Source: Phoebastria nigripes (taxonomy: Eukaryota > Chordata > Aves > Procellariiformes > Diomedeidae). Taken from it: DNA of 64,000 nucleotides. The stretch lies in assembly GCA_035582835.1 (NCBI GenBank), contig JAYKAV010000478.1, forward strand, positions 1,824,086 through 1,888,085. The letters run 5' to 3'. Position 1 is the stretch's first letter; the number at the start of each line of letters is the position of its first letter. Made by a program: the position numbers and the translations under genes. Shown here one piece after another: positions 1 to 11,784 of this stretch. The notes beneath the pieces are model-generated. The model made no database searches. It was not told the DNA's origin and saw only the letters and a list, made by a program, of their open reading frames with translations.

Positions 1-1740
1 TGAAGAATATTTCTGGATACTAGACACTAATATTTTGCTTTTCTACTGACAGTCCAGAACCATGCCAGGAGAGCCATGATTCTAACCGGCAAAACTGCAC
101 ACTGAGTTGTTGCAATATATCACTCATGAGCCGCTGACAGACCAAGTATTATGTGTGGAGGCTATGCGGCCGTGCAGTTGGACTCAGGACGGCTGTGGTC
201 CCTGCAAAGGGAAAGGAACGTTCATCAGAAAAATAAGATGAAAATCGGCAGCAGAATTACTCGTGGCTGAGGAGTTCTCCAGCTCCAGCTATGATTTACA
301 CGCTGTTCTTTATATGGCTGGGCTAGTCAGTNCCCCTCACTTTTGCTGAAGAATACATCACTGAGCAAGTGGTTTTATGTAATAATAATGGCTATTAGTA
401 CTGAAACAGTTATTTTATTTCATAAGCTCAGGAATAACTGTGTTCAAACTTGTTTCTCTTAAAATACTGAAAGCAAACTTGAAACGTCCCATACTTCTAA
501 TTCTTTGCATGACTGTGACCTTGTCTTCAAGCCCTGAAATACAGGGTAATTTAAGCTAGAAGTGGCTCCAAGAGAAAAATAAAGACTGAAACAAGAATAC
601 ATTAATTCAAGTGACATTTAGGTCAGTACAATCTTTGGTTCACTCAGAAGAAACCAATTTAAAGTCCAAGAAAGCAATAAACTTGAGTGGTAAAAGGCAG
701 CTCCAAGCTAGCACTGTGAAAGGAAAGAGAGAAATCATTGCACTAGAATCTTTGTTTCTTCTAATTTCAAGTAACAGATGGAGGACGGAGAAGCTTGCAA
801 AATTATTATTATTTATTTATTTCTCACACAATAGGTACCTTAATCTGGTGTTGCAGCGTGGACCCTTAGCACGTTTTTCACCCTTAGTTTTTGTCCCTAA
901 GTGGCCCAAGTGGAGTTATGCTGAGGCGTTACATTTAATTTACATAGATCACAACCTCGGGTCTGAAGCTCATTTAATAGGCAAAAATCAGAAACCCGTT
1001 GACTTGTATTTTGTTTTGTTTCTCCACAGGTTAATTTGCTTAGCTGGAGACAGCTCGCCCATCCTGATATGGTACCTGCATGAATAGAAAGAAAGTAATG
1101 AAAGAATTCCTGTGGTTTGGGTCAGTAAATAAAACAGAAAGTCTTTCTGGTGATTGTGGTTTCTGCGCTTAACAATGTGCTGTCCATCCTGCTATTGCAG
1201 CTCTTGGTTAAGTCTTATATAAACTAAACCCTATTTCTCAAAGGTATGCATAAATACTTTCACCTAGTTAAACAGCTGTGAAGATGGTAGAATTCACAGA
1301 ACATTTTGGCATGTAACCAATACATGCGGTAATATGGCTACAGCAGATCTAGCCAAGTACTGTAACTAGATCGTGGATTTTGAGCTGCCACACACAATTA
1401 TTTCTGGCCGTGCTTTTGTACAATACGTACACCTGTAACTTTCTCCACTCTTATGTGGGTGGAAGCAGAAACTCTTTTGAGCATGGATTGTTCCTGAGAG
1501 ATCTCCCGCTTAGAGAACAGCAGAAGAATATGGGCATGAGCGTGAAACAGCATTATAAATATTTGCATGTTGGATTCTTGGAACTGAACCTGTGTCACTG
1601 TGAGTTCAAACCATTGCAAAGTTTACTTGTATTCTTTTTACTGATTGTTTCTTAAGAATGACTGGCCAGCTAATTATTCCCAGATGCTTTAGATTTTATT
1701 CAAAATTGTAGCTAAACATACTAACCTGTACTCCTGCTTT
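1..1740. other. AT-rich unique DNA, no gene seen
   Basis: This stretch has ordinary AT-rich vertebrate noncoding texture with one isolated N at 331. An open frame of 158 codons (611-1087, +) begins at GTG, has no recognisable domain, and falls within the length expected by chance in 64 kb of AT-rich DNA. A pyrimidine-rich tract ending in CAG near 1029 resembles a 3' splice site, but no convincing exon follows it. No repeat family was recognised by eye. Confidence 0.6.
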
Positions 1741-1750
1741 TTTCTTGCAG

Positions 1751-1791
1751 TATCAGCCAATACTCAGCCACTGCAAACCCAATCATAAAGG
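1751..1791 (+). other. candidate 41-nt micro-exon (splice-flanked)
   Basis: A textbook-like 3' splice site precedes this interval: an exact TACTAAC branch-point match at about 1716-1724, then a pyrimidine-rich run ending in TTGCAG at 1750. A GTACGT sequence, an acceptable 5' splice site, follows at 1792-1797. Two of the three frames are open through the 41 bases; the third meets a stop near the end. I do not recognise a protein. It could be a micro-exon of a coding gene, an exon of a long noncoding RNA, or chance. The branch point and acceptor are seen directly; exon status is inferred. Confidence 0.22.
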
Positions 1792-1797
1792 GTACGT

Positions 1798-2345
1798 TAA
1801 ATTCAAACTTTAAAAAAATCCTCTCACTATAATGAAGAAAATTGTCTTCTCAGTTTTCTTTGTGTGAGAATTATAATACAAGGAAGATAAGACCATCACA
1901 TTGAATAAAATGTCTATGCAAGCTAATTTTGCAAAAGTAGACATTTGAAGCTATTTGAAGAAAGTGAGAACAAGAAAACAAAGGGATTCTCAGGAAAATT
2001 TTAAGTGCAACAGCTGAGGTTATATATGTGCAATGTAATTTCTTTGAGAATGGATATTTGTACCTGTATGCTCCTTCATCCAAGTAGACTCAAGTGGAAA
2101 ATGCAACTACTTGAAGGCATTCTGTATCTAGAGGTACCATTGGAAAGAGAAACATTAATAATGTTTTTTTAATGGACTTTTAGAGTCCGGGAGAGCTTCA
2201 GCAAGCTATCAAACATTACAAAAATTCAGTGTTCATAGAAGAGAGAGATTCTAATATCCATACGTTTGTGGCATAATAGCAGCCGTAATTCACACAGCCT
2301 CATTTTATCAGGGACGATGAAATTAAAGTTTGTGTCGAAGAAATT
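1798..2345. other. AT-rich unique DNA, no gene seen
   Basis: Low-GC sequence with no coding signal and no recognised repeat. The only open frame of note (reverse, 1871-2083, 70 codons) has no family resemblance. Confidence 0.6.
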
Positions 2346-2349
2346 AAAA

Positions 2350-2505
2350 CCCACCATTCTCAATCTCGGTGTTTAGGTTTAGCCTCCTTAATGCATCTTT
2401 AAGCACTTTAAAAAGCGATAGCCTGCTTTTTAAATTGCTGAGACCTTACATCTCCCACTGACTCCGGCAGGATTTGGATGGGCTAGACACTTTGAAAGAG
2501 AATTT
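2350..2505. mobile_element. old palindromic (MITE-like) sauropsid element, 'cctaaatgc' type
   Basis: The order of short motifs matches a very common reptile and bird repeat: 'gtttaggtttagcctcctt', 'aatgcatctttaagcactt', a stretch around 'gcttttta', then 'ccactgactccggcagga' and 'tttggatgggc'. Intact copies carry 'gcctaaatgcctttgaaaat' and 'cccattgacttcaatggga' style segments. This copy is heavily diverged and its ends are approximate. No transposase is present, so it is a non-autonomous fossil. The family name is not certain from memory. Confidence 0.5.
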
Positions 2506-3560
2506 GATGAGGGTGCTCAGATGTTGATCTAATTTTGAAAGTGTTTACAAAATTCCTACTTGTTGATCTTTAGGTAACCGAACCAATGTAAAGAGAGGAA
2601 ATCCAGATTCCACCGAGACAAGGCTTGTATTTCACTATTGTAGTCACCGAGTATCCTTCCAATGAATTAATAGTTAATATGCTACAGATTATCATTCAAT
2701 GAAAACTTTGTAAAGACAAACATTTTATTCCTTGGAAAAGAAGTGATGAAAAATGAAACTACCTTTCTTAGCACAGAAAAGAAAAAAAAGTCACCTACAT
2801 CAAAAATGTTGAAAGCAAATCAAACAAAGGATGCACTATGCTGAGGGACATCAAGCCATGTACATTCTGCAAAAGATGCTTAGATAATAGACAATTCTGA
2901 CAATTGAGCCTTTGTTTTCAAAGCAAGAAAAATCAACTTGGATTTACATTTTTGAATGGGTTTCTTTGATCTGAGTGCAGGGGCAATGACAGTCACTCAG
3001 AATACAAGACCTTTAATATTAGCCGACAGGTTTTAGTCATAGGTAAGATTTGTAACGAAGAGTACAGCATAAATAATAAAATTAAAGTGCAAAGTAATTA
3101 ATCTGCAAAATACATATGTATATGCTTAACTCAAAGGATATGTGTAGTCTTGCTTAAACACTTTGCTAGGTTAGATCTTATTTCAAATGTAAATAAGTTC
3201 AATGTTCCTAACACTTCTCAGGCGGAAGACTAGAAAACAGGGAAGATACAAAGTCTTTCTCAAAGACAGTATTTCATAATTCGTTTTCTCAGTAAAGCCC
3301 TCATGACAGTATAGAAGGCTCTTACTCTACTGCAGTAGTTCTCAGGTGCTGCCATGTGTACTAGCCCTAGCTAGTCAAAATTTTATGACTTCACTTCCAC
3401 ACTTTCCTTACCTTTTGCAAAGGTGAATCCTTAAGTGTCAGTCCGACTTCTTTGCTTCAAATAGAGCACAAACACCATAAGAAGCAGTTGCTCATTTCAA
3501 TTCTGGAAACCTGGAACAGGTTAAAATGTACACAACAGAACTGGAGGCAACCAGATAGGG
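2506..3560. other. AT-rich unique DNA, no gene seen
   Basis: AT-rich sequence with scattered TAAT and short A runs. No open frame, splice pair or repeat family was recognised. Confidence 0.6.
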
Positions 3561-3564
3561 CGAA

Positions 3565-3665
3565 ATCTGAGGCCCAAATTCAGGAAGACATTTAAACTAA
3601 TGGTGGCTTTAAGCATGCTAAGATTAAGCACATCCAGAAGTGCTTTGGTGAATAGCAATACAATT
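3565..3665. mobile_element. old palindromic (MITE-like) sauropsid element, 'ttaagcac' type
   Basis: It begins 'aggcccaaattcaggaag', continues through 'ggctttaagcatgctaag', 'attaagcacatc' and 'agtgctttggtgaat'. This is the order found in a widespread sauropsid inverted-repeat element whose two ends read 'ggcccaaattcagcaaagc' and 'gctttgctgaatcggggcc'. The present start and end are therefore recognisable as its two inverted ends, with the centre shortened. The copy at 14685-14808 appears related. It is noncoding and non-autonomous. Confidence 0.65.
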
Positions 3666-3797
3666 AGACAAGCACTTTTCTAACTGAGATTGAAGTTTGT
3701 TAAGCGATGACAATAGCACTGAATATTTACCTCTCGCTGATTTACTACACAACCCTTTTTCAGCTGTTGTCAGAAAGAGCTCAAAAAATTGGGAGGG

Positions 3798-3822
3798 AAA
3801 AAAAAAAAAAGGGAAAAAAAAA
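3798..3822 (+). repeat. A-rich tract (A13 GGG A9)
   Basis: Two A homopolymers are separated by GGG. Overlapping open frame 3697-3897 owes its lysine run to this tract and is not treated as a gene. Confidence 0.9.
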
Positions 3823-3829
3823 GATGATT

Positions 3830-5120
3830 CTTCCCACAGTAGTTATGCAGAAAGTCCTGTAACATCTGAATCACCTTCTAGTTTTAACTGTCCATGACCT
3901 AAGCAACACCTAACTTCACTGATCTTAAAGAGCTATCTTATGAATTAGGGCTTATGTTAGGGATCAGCAAATCTCAGAAGTTTCAGAATTCAGATCAGAT
4001 TTGGGTAGGAATTCAAACTATGTGACAACAAATCACGTCAAACCTCTAATTTATAAACCTGGAATTTCACTCTGTTAACAGTTCACAAGACCTAAAGAGA
4101 TAAGCCTCCAGCTCATATGAATCTAACATGGTGGGTACAAAATCAAAGAGCAGATTTCCATTTATTCTAGTGGGAGACCGTATTGTTAACAAACAAGGGT
4201 TTGCACCATACATGGCTTTTGGGCTTTGCTCTTTCAATTCCTTGAGTAATAAGTAGCTGTGAGCAGAAATCTGTTGCATACCAACACAAATCTGGCTGCG
4301 TGCAGAACACACAAATGAGCCAGGCACCTCCACGCTGGGTGGAAATTTGCATCTGCTCCATTGCTCATGTGAGAGAACACGGGTACCTTATGAGCCTATT
4401 CATCGTGTTTGACCTTATGCGTACAAACACTCTGCATCAGCCCTCCAGAGGACTCAAACCCTCAGCAGAGTAAGGCAGCAGCCCTAGCCCTCCCCTGCTT
4501 CTCTTGAGTGTCCAAGTGACCACACCTACGTTAACACTGTGTGGCTTTGTTAGGAGTTTCAACGCAGAAGGCGTAGAATGGAAGAGTGGAGAGAGTCAGC
4601 TGTGTCATTCAGAGACGGTCTCCTCATGACAAAGGGGAAACACTGGGCAGGCTCAGAAACCTTGCAGGCTAGTGCTGCTGAACTGGACAGGAGAGTTTGG
4701 TTCCATAGGGTTGATGTGATCACTTGTAGGAATTTTATCTTTGCAGGGGGAAAAAAAAAAAAAAAAGACAGCTATAAGTTGTAGTCCGCATTTAAAAGTT
4801 TTGCCAGCTTAGCTGTGATGTGATTTTGGCAGGTGTAACTGCAACAACAAAATTCTTATGTACCTGGTGCACTGAAACCCTGTTGCTGTTATATAGTGTT
4901 ACCTGGTCCAAGCACTTTTCCTTAAGGCATAATTTTGTTTCCCAGTCTTGCTGGTTTATAGCAACGCTGGCAAACTTCAAAGAGTCAACCTATTCTGAGG
5001 CAAAACACTTTCTGCTTAAAAAAAATTATATAAAAATATTTTTGAGGTGTTCTTACACAGACCTACACATTTTGATCTTTCCTGGAACTGAAGAAAGGAA
5101 AATTATCTACTTGTACTTAA
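3830..5120. other. unique DNA, no gene seen
   Basis: Noncoding texture. An A16 homopolymer lies at 4751-4766. Short open frames on both strands (4067-4361 reverse, 4578-4784 and 4820-5125 forward) overlap one another and show no recognisable domain. Confidence 0.6.
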
Positions 5121-5144
5121 GCTAAATTTCTCCTCTCCTCTTAG

Positions 5145-5237
5145 TCCCAGCCTTCTTCTGGAAGTTCTGCAGCTCACCGAAAGAAGCTGCAGAGGCAACA
5201 GCCTAACAACATTTGTTTACCGTGGATCTCCCTTTGA
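5145..5237 (+). other. candidate exon after a strong 3' splice site
   Basis: A long pyrimidine tract (about 5126-5141) ends in TTAG at 5144. The frame that starts directly at 5145 is open for 30 codons, rich in Ser, Gln and basic residues, and ends at TGA 5235-5237. A second frame is also open over the same bases, so openness alone says little. I do not recognise the peptide. It could be an alternative last exon, a noncoding-RNA exon, or chance. It lies about 320 bases left of the CpG-enriched block. Confidence 0.18.
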
Positions 5238-5559
5238 AGAGTGATTACAACAACATCATTCTGCATATCCGGAGGGTGGATTTCTTATCTCCCTGAAGGA
5301 GAAGGAGAACAATCACATATTTGATAAGTTCAAACAAAAGCGCACACAATTATAGGAAGTGAAATGTTTGCTAAAAGAGGGCAGTTTATACAAAACCCAT
5401 TTTTATAACCTCATATATATATTTACTTCACGACAGCTTTCAAGAGCAATGTTCTGTAACCCTGCAGTATCTCTGTTTTGTGGTGGCACACGAAATATTT
5501 TCCATTTGAAAATTGACACCGAATGGGAAACATTCTGCAGAAAACAGCCACTGCAGTAC

Positions 5560-6010
5560 CTTTGGTCAGTGGCTACTTTCACCCCACCCCATCTCGCACT
5601 CCAAGGCAACGAGGTGTAGGTAAATCCACACAGGCTGCCTTTCCACCTGTAGGAACAGCGGTGAGAAGCACGCGGGCACGAGAGGCACTCACTTCCATGT
5701 TAGCTCCGGCGGAGACCTGCTGTTCCCGGTCCCCTGCTCTGCCCTCTGCTACTGCCCCAAAGCAGCAAGGGTGCCCAGGAATAAAAGTTACAAGCAGTTT
5801 GTTGTGTTGTGGAGGCTGCACTCTCCTGACACGAAGGGCCAGGGTTGCATGGCTGCAGATACGGAAGAGGCACTGCTGACAAACGTGCTCACGTACGCAG
5901 GGCATCATATTCCAAACGCGGAGTCCTTTACCAAAGTCATCCACCTCTGAAAGGATATTCACGGAGGTAGATCTCTTTGACATGTAAGTGACGCTCACAG
6001 AATCGGTTCC
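5560..6010. promoter_or_regulatory. CpG-enriched block, possible weak promoter or methylation-poor element
   Basis: CpG dinucleotides are much denser here than in the surrounding kilobases. Clusters are visible near 5660-5680, 5708-5715 and 5880-5925, and GC content is raised, with C-rich runs near 5580-5590 and 5730. A reverse-strand open frame of 182 codons (5579-6127), the longest in the window, overlaps it, but high GC itself lengthens open frames and the translation has no recognisable domain. A small CpG island, an enhancer, or an old GC-rich repeat are alternatives. Confidence 0.3.
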
Positions 6011-6129
6011 AATGAGCCGTATCACACTAAATAAAAACATACAGCAGCAAAATGCTAGGAGAGCATGGAACCAGTGATCTGAATGTGTTTGGATTATGGA
6101 GGAGAGAGGAATTTCTTCCTGATGCAAGA

Positions 6130-7760
6130 AGGGAGAAGAGAAGGGAGATTTTGATTCTGTCCTTACCAGTTTCTAAAAAACTCATAACAACACTGTGTTT
6201 TAGAAAGACTTTTTGTCTGTGTCTGTTTCCCTTCAGCAAAAATGTATTAGCTCGTAGTCAGGATTAAGCCAATCTGTAGTCTAACAAAGAATGTTTTCCG
6301 TTTTATTGTGTTGGGGGTATTTTTAACCAATTTTGGAACATCTTACTAGAAATATCCCTTTTTTTCCCCCTACAGAAACCTGAAAAAACATTACTAATCT
6401 GATCAAATTCTATCAGAATTTTCTGCAGGAGGTCATCATCTGTAAAATTAGACCAATGCCTCTCATGTGCCATAGCAACACTCAGGGGTATACTTTATTA
6501 TAATCTGTAAAGCTTTTAGACAGCTTTAGAAATAAGGCAACACAGCAGTCAAAACTAAGATCAGTTATTCATATACATGCATATGTTGTATATCAGGAAA
6601 ATGCGAAGAGAGCAGTTAAAGTGCGTTTAGAGCGCTATCAGTGAAGAATGAGAGCTTGTCTTTTCCTTGAAAGCCAGATGTAAAGTGCAGGACAACAGCA
6701 AAGCAGACTGTGAGCAGATGCTTCACCAGTTTGCATCAGCACCCAAACTGTCAAACATGGAAAACAAAAAGATCAAAATGGAAATCTCAGGCCACTATGT
6801 TTTCGGAAGAGATTATTGTTACTTGCCATCTCTGATCAGGTCAGAGAAGAAAAAAACCTCTACAAAAACATTTGAAAATGCTAAATTAAGTTTGGTTTGG
6901 ACATGGGGTAAAAACAAGCAAGCAAACATATGCAAAAATAGCTTCTTTTCTTACTACTCAGAGTTTTCCCCTTACTCTTCCACTGCCTTTTCCATCATGA
7001 ACCATTGTCACTTTTGTTTTGTTCTTGTCACATCAGACGCAGTCCTGAGAGAGGCTGCAAACCCTCTTGCTGGATTTGGTGGGAGGTTGATGTGCAGGGA
7101 CCTATATGAGTCAGCTGCAAATAACTAGGTTAGGTTATGCCCTCTTATTTTTGGCATATAAGGGTGATTAATCTAGACCAGAACTGAAGCACTTTGGTGA
7201 GGCTGAATAATGAAGTTTTATGCTGCCGTTCTCCCTGTTGTTCCTGCTCTGTACAGGATCCAGTCTCACAATTCACTGATCAGTCCCCAAAGATTGTATT
7301 CAGGTATCACAATAAGAGGATCGGTATTAGAGGTACAATACAAGATTACAAATTTGACCTGAGTGAACTCAACAGATATTTGTGTAACTACAGTAGCTTA
7401 AAACTAAATCAAGGAAAGGCGGATCCCTGTATACTCTTCCATAGACAAAACTAAGAGGTTACAATTGTTACCAAGTTCACTGGGAAATACAGAATAAAGC
7501 TGTAATACACTTTATTGTCCACACCATTCAAGAAACCAGTAAAGAACTTACATAGTTTCCACAAATGTTTCTGTTGGAAAACTTCATAAAACATATGATA
7601 TACTAATTGAAGTATCATAATGAGTGAGGCTTTAGAGCCTTCTGAATCTTGAATCTATTAAACCTCTTGCAAGGGTCAGCCTTTAAGCTGGCATATATGA
7701 GCTAAATGAGACTGTTAATTCTGTTATCTAAGTGTAAGAAAAAATTCTATAAATGTACTG
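6130..7760. other. unique DNA, no gene seen
   Basis: This interval holds a 153-codon forward open frame (6667-7128) with no recognisable family; composition suggests chance. Nothing else stands out. Confidence 0.55.
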
Positions 7761-7761
7761 A

Positions 7762-7767
<6 letters not shown>

Positions 7768-7798
<31 letters not shown>

Positions 7799-7808
7799 AA
7801 AAAAAAAA
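7768..7808 (+). repeat. poly-A tract (A29 GG A10)
   Basis: A long A homopolymer interrupted once by GG. It could be the worn tail of a retrocopy, but no retrocopy body was recognised upstream and no target-site duplication was evident. Confidence 0.9.
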
Positions 7809-7809
7809 G

Positions 7810-10800
7810 ACATTTCCTACATGGATTGCCTAAGGAAGACTTCCTTGGTATTATCTCTAGCTTGCTTTTTTTTTCAAGGCAATCCTCTAGCCTGAAAATC
7901 CAGATTCCAGGGGGAGTGAGAAAGGTTTTCAGGATCAGACTGTAGTGTTTATATACAAAAGAATGCTAGTAAAGTTAAAGAGATAGGCATAATACAATGC
8001 ATCTCAGTACAGTGTATTTATACCACAATTATAGCGGTATAAAGATACTTTAGGCATGTATAGATAAATCTAGTCAAAAGGGAAAATAAGTTACACAGGG
8101 TTTATTTGGATCTGTGTAACTTTAGATCTGCATTAACGCTGTACCTATGTTTAGCACTTTGAAAAGAAAAAAGGTTGATGACAGCAGTTGTTCAGTGAAC
8201 ACAAAAAGAATGTATGCCACAGACTTTGTTCAGCCTTCCCTACCACTGCTCTTTTATTACTGACGAGGACCGGGGCCCTTTCAGACTGAGCAACAATCCT
8301 ATGTCCTGTCCGCACATCATCACTAAGACCTGATGCTTTCATAGTTTGCACAGGAGATGGAGAAGTTAACCTAAGGATCCTGGCCAGATTCTCTATTGGG
8401 AAATAGCTCTGTTACGCTGAAGGTGTTCCCCACATCTTCTGACATCTTACTGTGTCGTGCGGTGGCTGTCCCAGGAAAAACTGAATTTCTGTTTCAGGTA
8501 AAGGTAGTCTTACGTATACAAGTCTTTTGGATCATTTATGATGAAAGACTTATACAATTGTATAAAAGCATATGTGTGCATCATTATCAATATTATACTG
8601 CTTTAGAAGAACAGCTCAGAGAAAAGTTTTGTAGATAAAAAACTCCCATAAAGACAATGGCAAAATTAGTGTACATTCAGATTGAGGCTTCCAATCTTGT
8701 AAATGCTACTCTCTTAAAACCATAGCTACGTGTAGGTTTACCATGGTAAAAATGTGCTTATTTTTCTGCATGCACAGAAAGGTTTAAAAGTTTGCCGCTT
8801 AATGTTTCTGTAAATAGAAATAGGAATTGCCACCTTCCTGCTTGGAATATTTAAGGCATTCATCGCAATCAGTGTATACCATTCACAGTATTGACCAGTT
8901 TATTACCATAGTATTACACCATATGAAAAAAAGATTTTAAGGGCTGTTGTCCTGGACCCTAAAGACTTGTGTGCACATGAAAAATGGCTGTACATGTTCA
9001 CAGAACCAAGGCCAAAAAAAAGACTAGTTTAGAAACAAGTATTTCTTTTGCTGGAAAACTTCCATTTCTCTTTTTGATGTAATGCACAAGTGACTGCTAT
9101 GGAAATGTAATGCTGGGGTTCAGTCGTGATCCTACCGTGATAAAAGGCAAAATAGTCTTTGACTTCCAGACATGTAAGTTATTTTTCTGAACTCATCACA
9201 AGATTCAAAAAGTGAAGATATATGTTGCATATTAAGGCAAATATATTCATTTTCTTCAAAGCCATGTACAACTACCTGAAACAGAGACACCTTTCTTTAC
9301 TAATTTATGCAGGGTAACTGGGAAAACAGTGCACAGAAAAATATCTTCCTTCCTACACACTTATATTGATTCTTGTCCCTCAGCATATATAGATCCAAAC
9401 AGTATTTTCACTTCCAAGTTTTTGAAGTTAATGACTTACTTTTGGTTTCCTGTAAATATGAAAGATACTGCTGCCTTTCCCAGAAAGGATATGAATTGTC
9501 TTCGGTTGCCTTTTGTTATGCAACATTCTGCAATCCCCCTCTGCAGGAAAATGTAACATCGACTTCTGCAAGGTGTAATTGCATGGAGTGTGGAAGAGAA
9601 CACAATCCAGTAAACTCAGCCAGAGATTATATTTGCTCGNTTTTTCCTTCCTTAGGCAAGGTTTCCATCAACAGGAGCTTTGGCATTCGAGAGGCTGTTA
9701 GAGTAAATTAGGGGACACAAGTGTCATCTGGTTAACACTCTTAAGTAAAGGCAAAAGCAGAGTCACAGACATGAAAGAGATCACAGATATCCTACTATTT
9801 ATGATGCGATTGTAAAGTGTAAAGTGTGCTACAATCTTAAGGCAATACATGTTAATTACCCTCAGCAGATCTCTGATGTTATAAAAGTAATTGCTAAGAT
9901 CTTTTCTGTATTGCTGATAACTATATCTATCACAGCTTGGTTTGTTTGTTTTAAATTGCATTCTTATAAGCAACAGGAACTCTCAACAATATAATTCTAT
10001 AGAAATTTTTTTTTTTTTTTAAGTTTAAAACATTGGAACATATCCAATGGGCCCTTAGCTCTGTTCATCAAAAGAAGACAGCAATCTCGCTGGAGCAAAA
10101 GTCCACAAATGTATGCATTAGGTTTGACCCCGTGCCACCAGTGGCACAGAAAAGTTTTTCCTCTAAGCCTCCAGGAGAGCAAGAAGAAGCCTATGGTCTA
10201 TCATCAAGAGCACTCTAAGCCTATAAAATATATATAGACAAAAATTCACAGGTATGGTTTTGGTGCTTATAAGCAAGCGCCCAGCTGCAGAGGTGAGGTA
10301 CATATAGTTGGCTACATACCTGTAAGAGTGGGGATAATCACTTGAGAGAGCCTATATTCCAGACAGGCAGAAATTTATGCTGGGCCCCAGCTATGCTTAC
10401 TTACACGACCCCCAGAATTAGTAAGTTACCCCGAAGCATATCCTGTTCCCCATGTCCTTAGGAGTAGGTCAAAACTCCTCCCATCCCTGCAGGAGATCTA
10501 GTTTGGGAGAGGTTAGAGTCGGTTTGGCTCAGGTACAAAAGACTTAACATTTGTTTCCTAATATAACGAACACCTGAACATATGCAAAAAAATATACAAA
10601 TAAAATAATCTTATCACACTTTTCATAAAGCACTAGAAAAACTGGGTTGATAGGCTTCACTATTATGCAAATAAAGAATGGGTCAGGAAGAATGAAAATG
10701 GAGGTTTTGGAAAACAAGAGTTGTTTAGAAAGTAAAATGAACTATTAGTTTTAAGGAAAAACTTCACTATTAATTGTTACCTATTAGTTAGCAAGTCAAC

Positions 10801-11700
10801 CAGTGACTGGTACCCACCACCTATCAAGTAATCCTACAGCTAAGATGAATTGCTTTTCTATTATTGCTGGGTTTGGGCAAGGGTATTTTGTGAATACTCT
10901 GGATAACTTGTGGAAGAGACCCTTTTTTCAATAACTGATAGTTGTGACCTCATCATATTCTACTAGCACATGTTTCAGAAGGGCAGAAGTAATAATAGAA
11001 ATGGGCTTGTGAAATATCCCCCCACCCCCCAAAAAAAAAGCAAGTGTTGACATTGAGCTCATCATTGTTATATCCTAGTTAGACCCAAAAATGGCACAAA
11101 AGGAGGAGTTATAATATATTTAATACTTCTCATTGAAGAACAAGAGGAAGCACATCAACTTTAATTGTATTACGGGCAGGAATGCCACTGACGTACTCTG
11201 CGTTTAAGACTGTACAGCAAGATTGTGCAAAGTACAGAACTATTTGTTGGAAAAGGAGCAGATATCAAAAGATCTTTGTCATCGATAGAGCTACATAAAT
11301 TCAAATCAAACACAGAACAAATCTCTGCAATATCTGCTGAAGTAAGATGAGTTTGTGGCAGCTCAGACAGTTCTGAGAATATTCAGGTGACCCAGTTTCA
11401 AACAAAACAATTTATGGGAATAAAGCAAATACTACATATTTCCAGTACTGTCAGACAGAGAACCACATCCAAGAGGCAGGACTCCCCAAACCTTTCTGTA
11501 TAGTCCTGCCACACAAGCAGTTCAGCTAACCAGAAAAGGACATCGCATTCTTCTTTGCACATGCAATTAAATTGTATGACTCTAAGGAGAGCATATTGCA
11601 TTTAAACAATGAAGTCAGCCAATAAATCTTACAGTTGTCTAATTCTTCTAGGACTGTAGACTCAGCCCATGCCTCTAAATAAATGAGGATGTTCATGAAC
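7810..11700. other. AT-rich unique DNA, no gene seen
   Basis: A long plain stretch. It contains a T15 homopolymer at 10006-10020, an octamer-like ATGCAAAT at 10665-10672, and a C-rich/A-rich junction near 11020-11039. Open frames are all under 115 codons, overlap on both strands, and match no family that I know. Confidence 0.6.
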
Positions 11701-11704
11701 TCCT

Positions 11705-11780
11705 GAGATCAGAGCCAATAATAGTCCTTCTACAGAGTGATTCCATTGATTTTAGTCATGTTACTTTTAGCTTACTCTGG
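11705..11780. mobile_element. old palindromic (MITE-like) sauropsid element, 'gttac' type
   Basis: The segment reads through 'agagccaataatagtcctt', 'gagtgattccattgatttt', 'agtcatgttactttt' and 'ctctggcatgag'. It follows a common sauropsid element made of 'agagcagaatttggtcc', 'ccattgatttcagt' and 'gttactcctgatttacacc'. Divergence is high and the ends are approximate. It is noncoding. Confidence 0.55.
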
Positions 11781-11784
11781 CATG

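Noticed and set aside
611..1087. 158-codon forward open frame
   Set aside because: Starts at GTG, no recognisable domain, length expected by chance in AT-rich DNA of this size.
5579..6127. 182-codon reverse open frame, longest in the window
   Set aside because: Overlaps the CpG-enriched block, where stops are rarer; several other frames are open too and the translation is unfamiliar.
6667..7128. 153-codon forward open frame
   Set aside because: No known family, no splice signals in agreement, ordinary noncoding composition.
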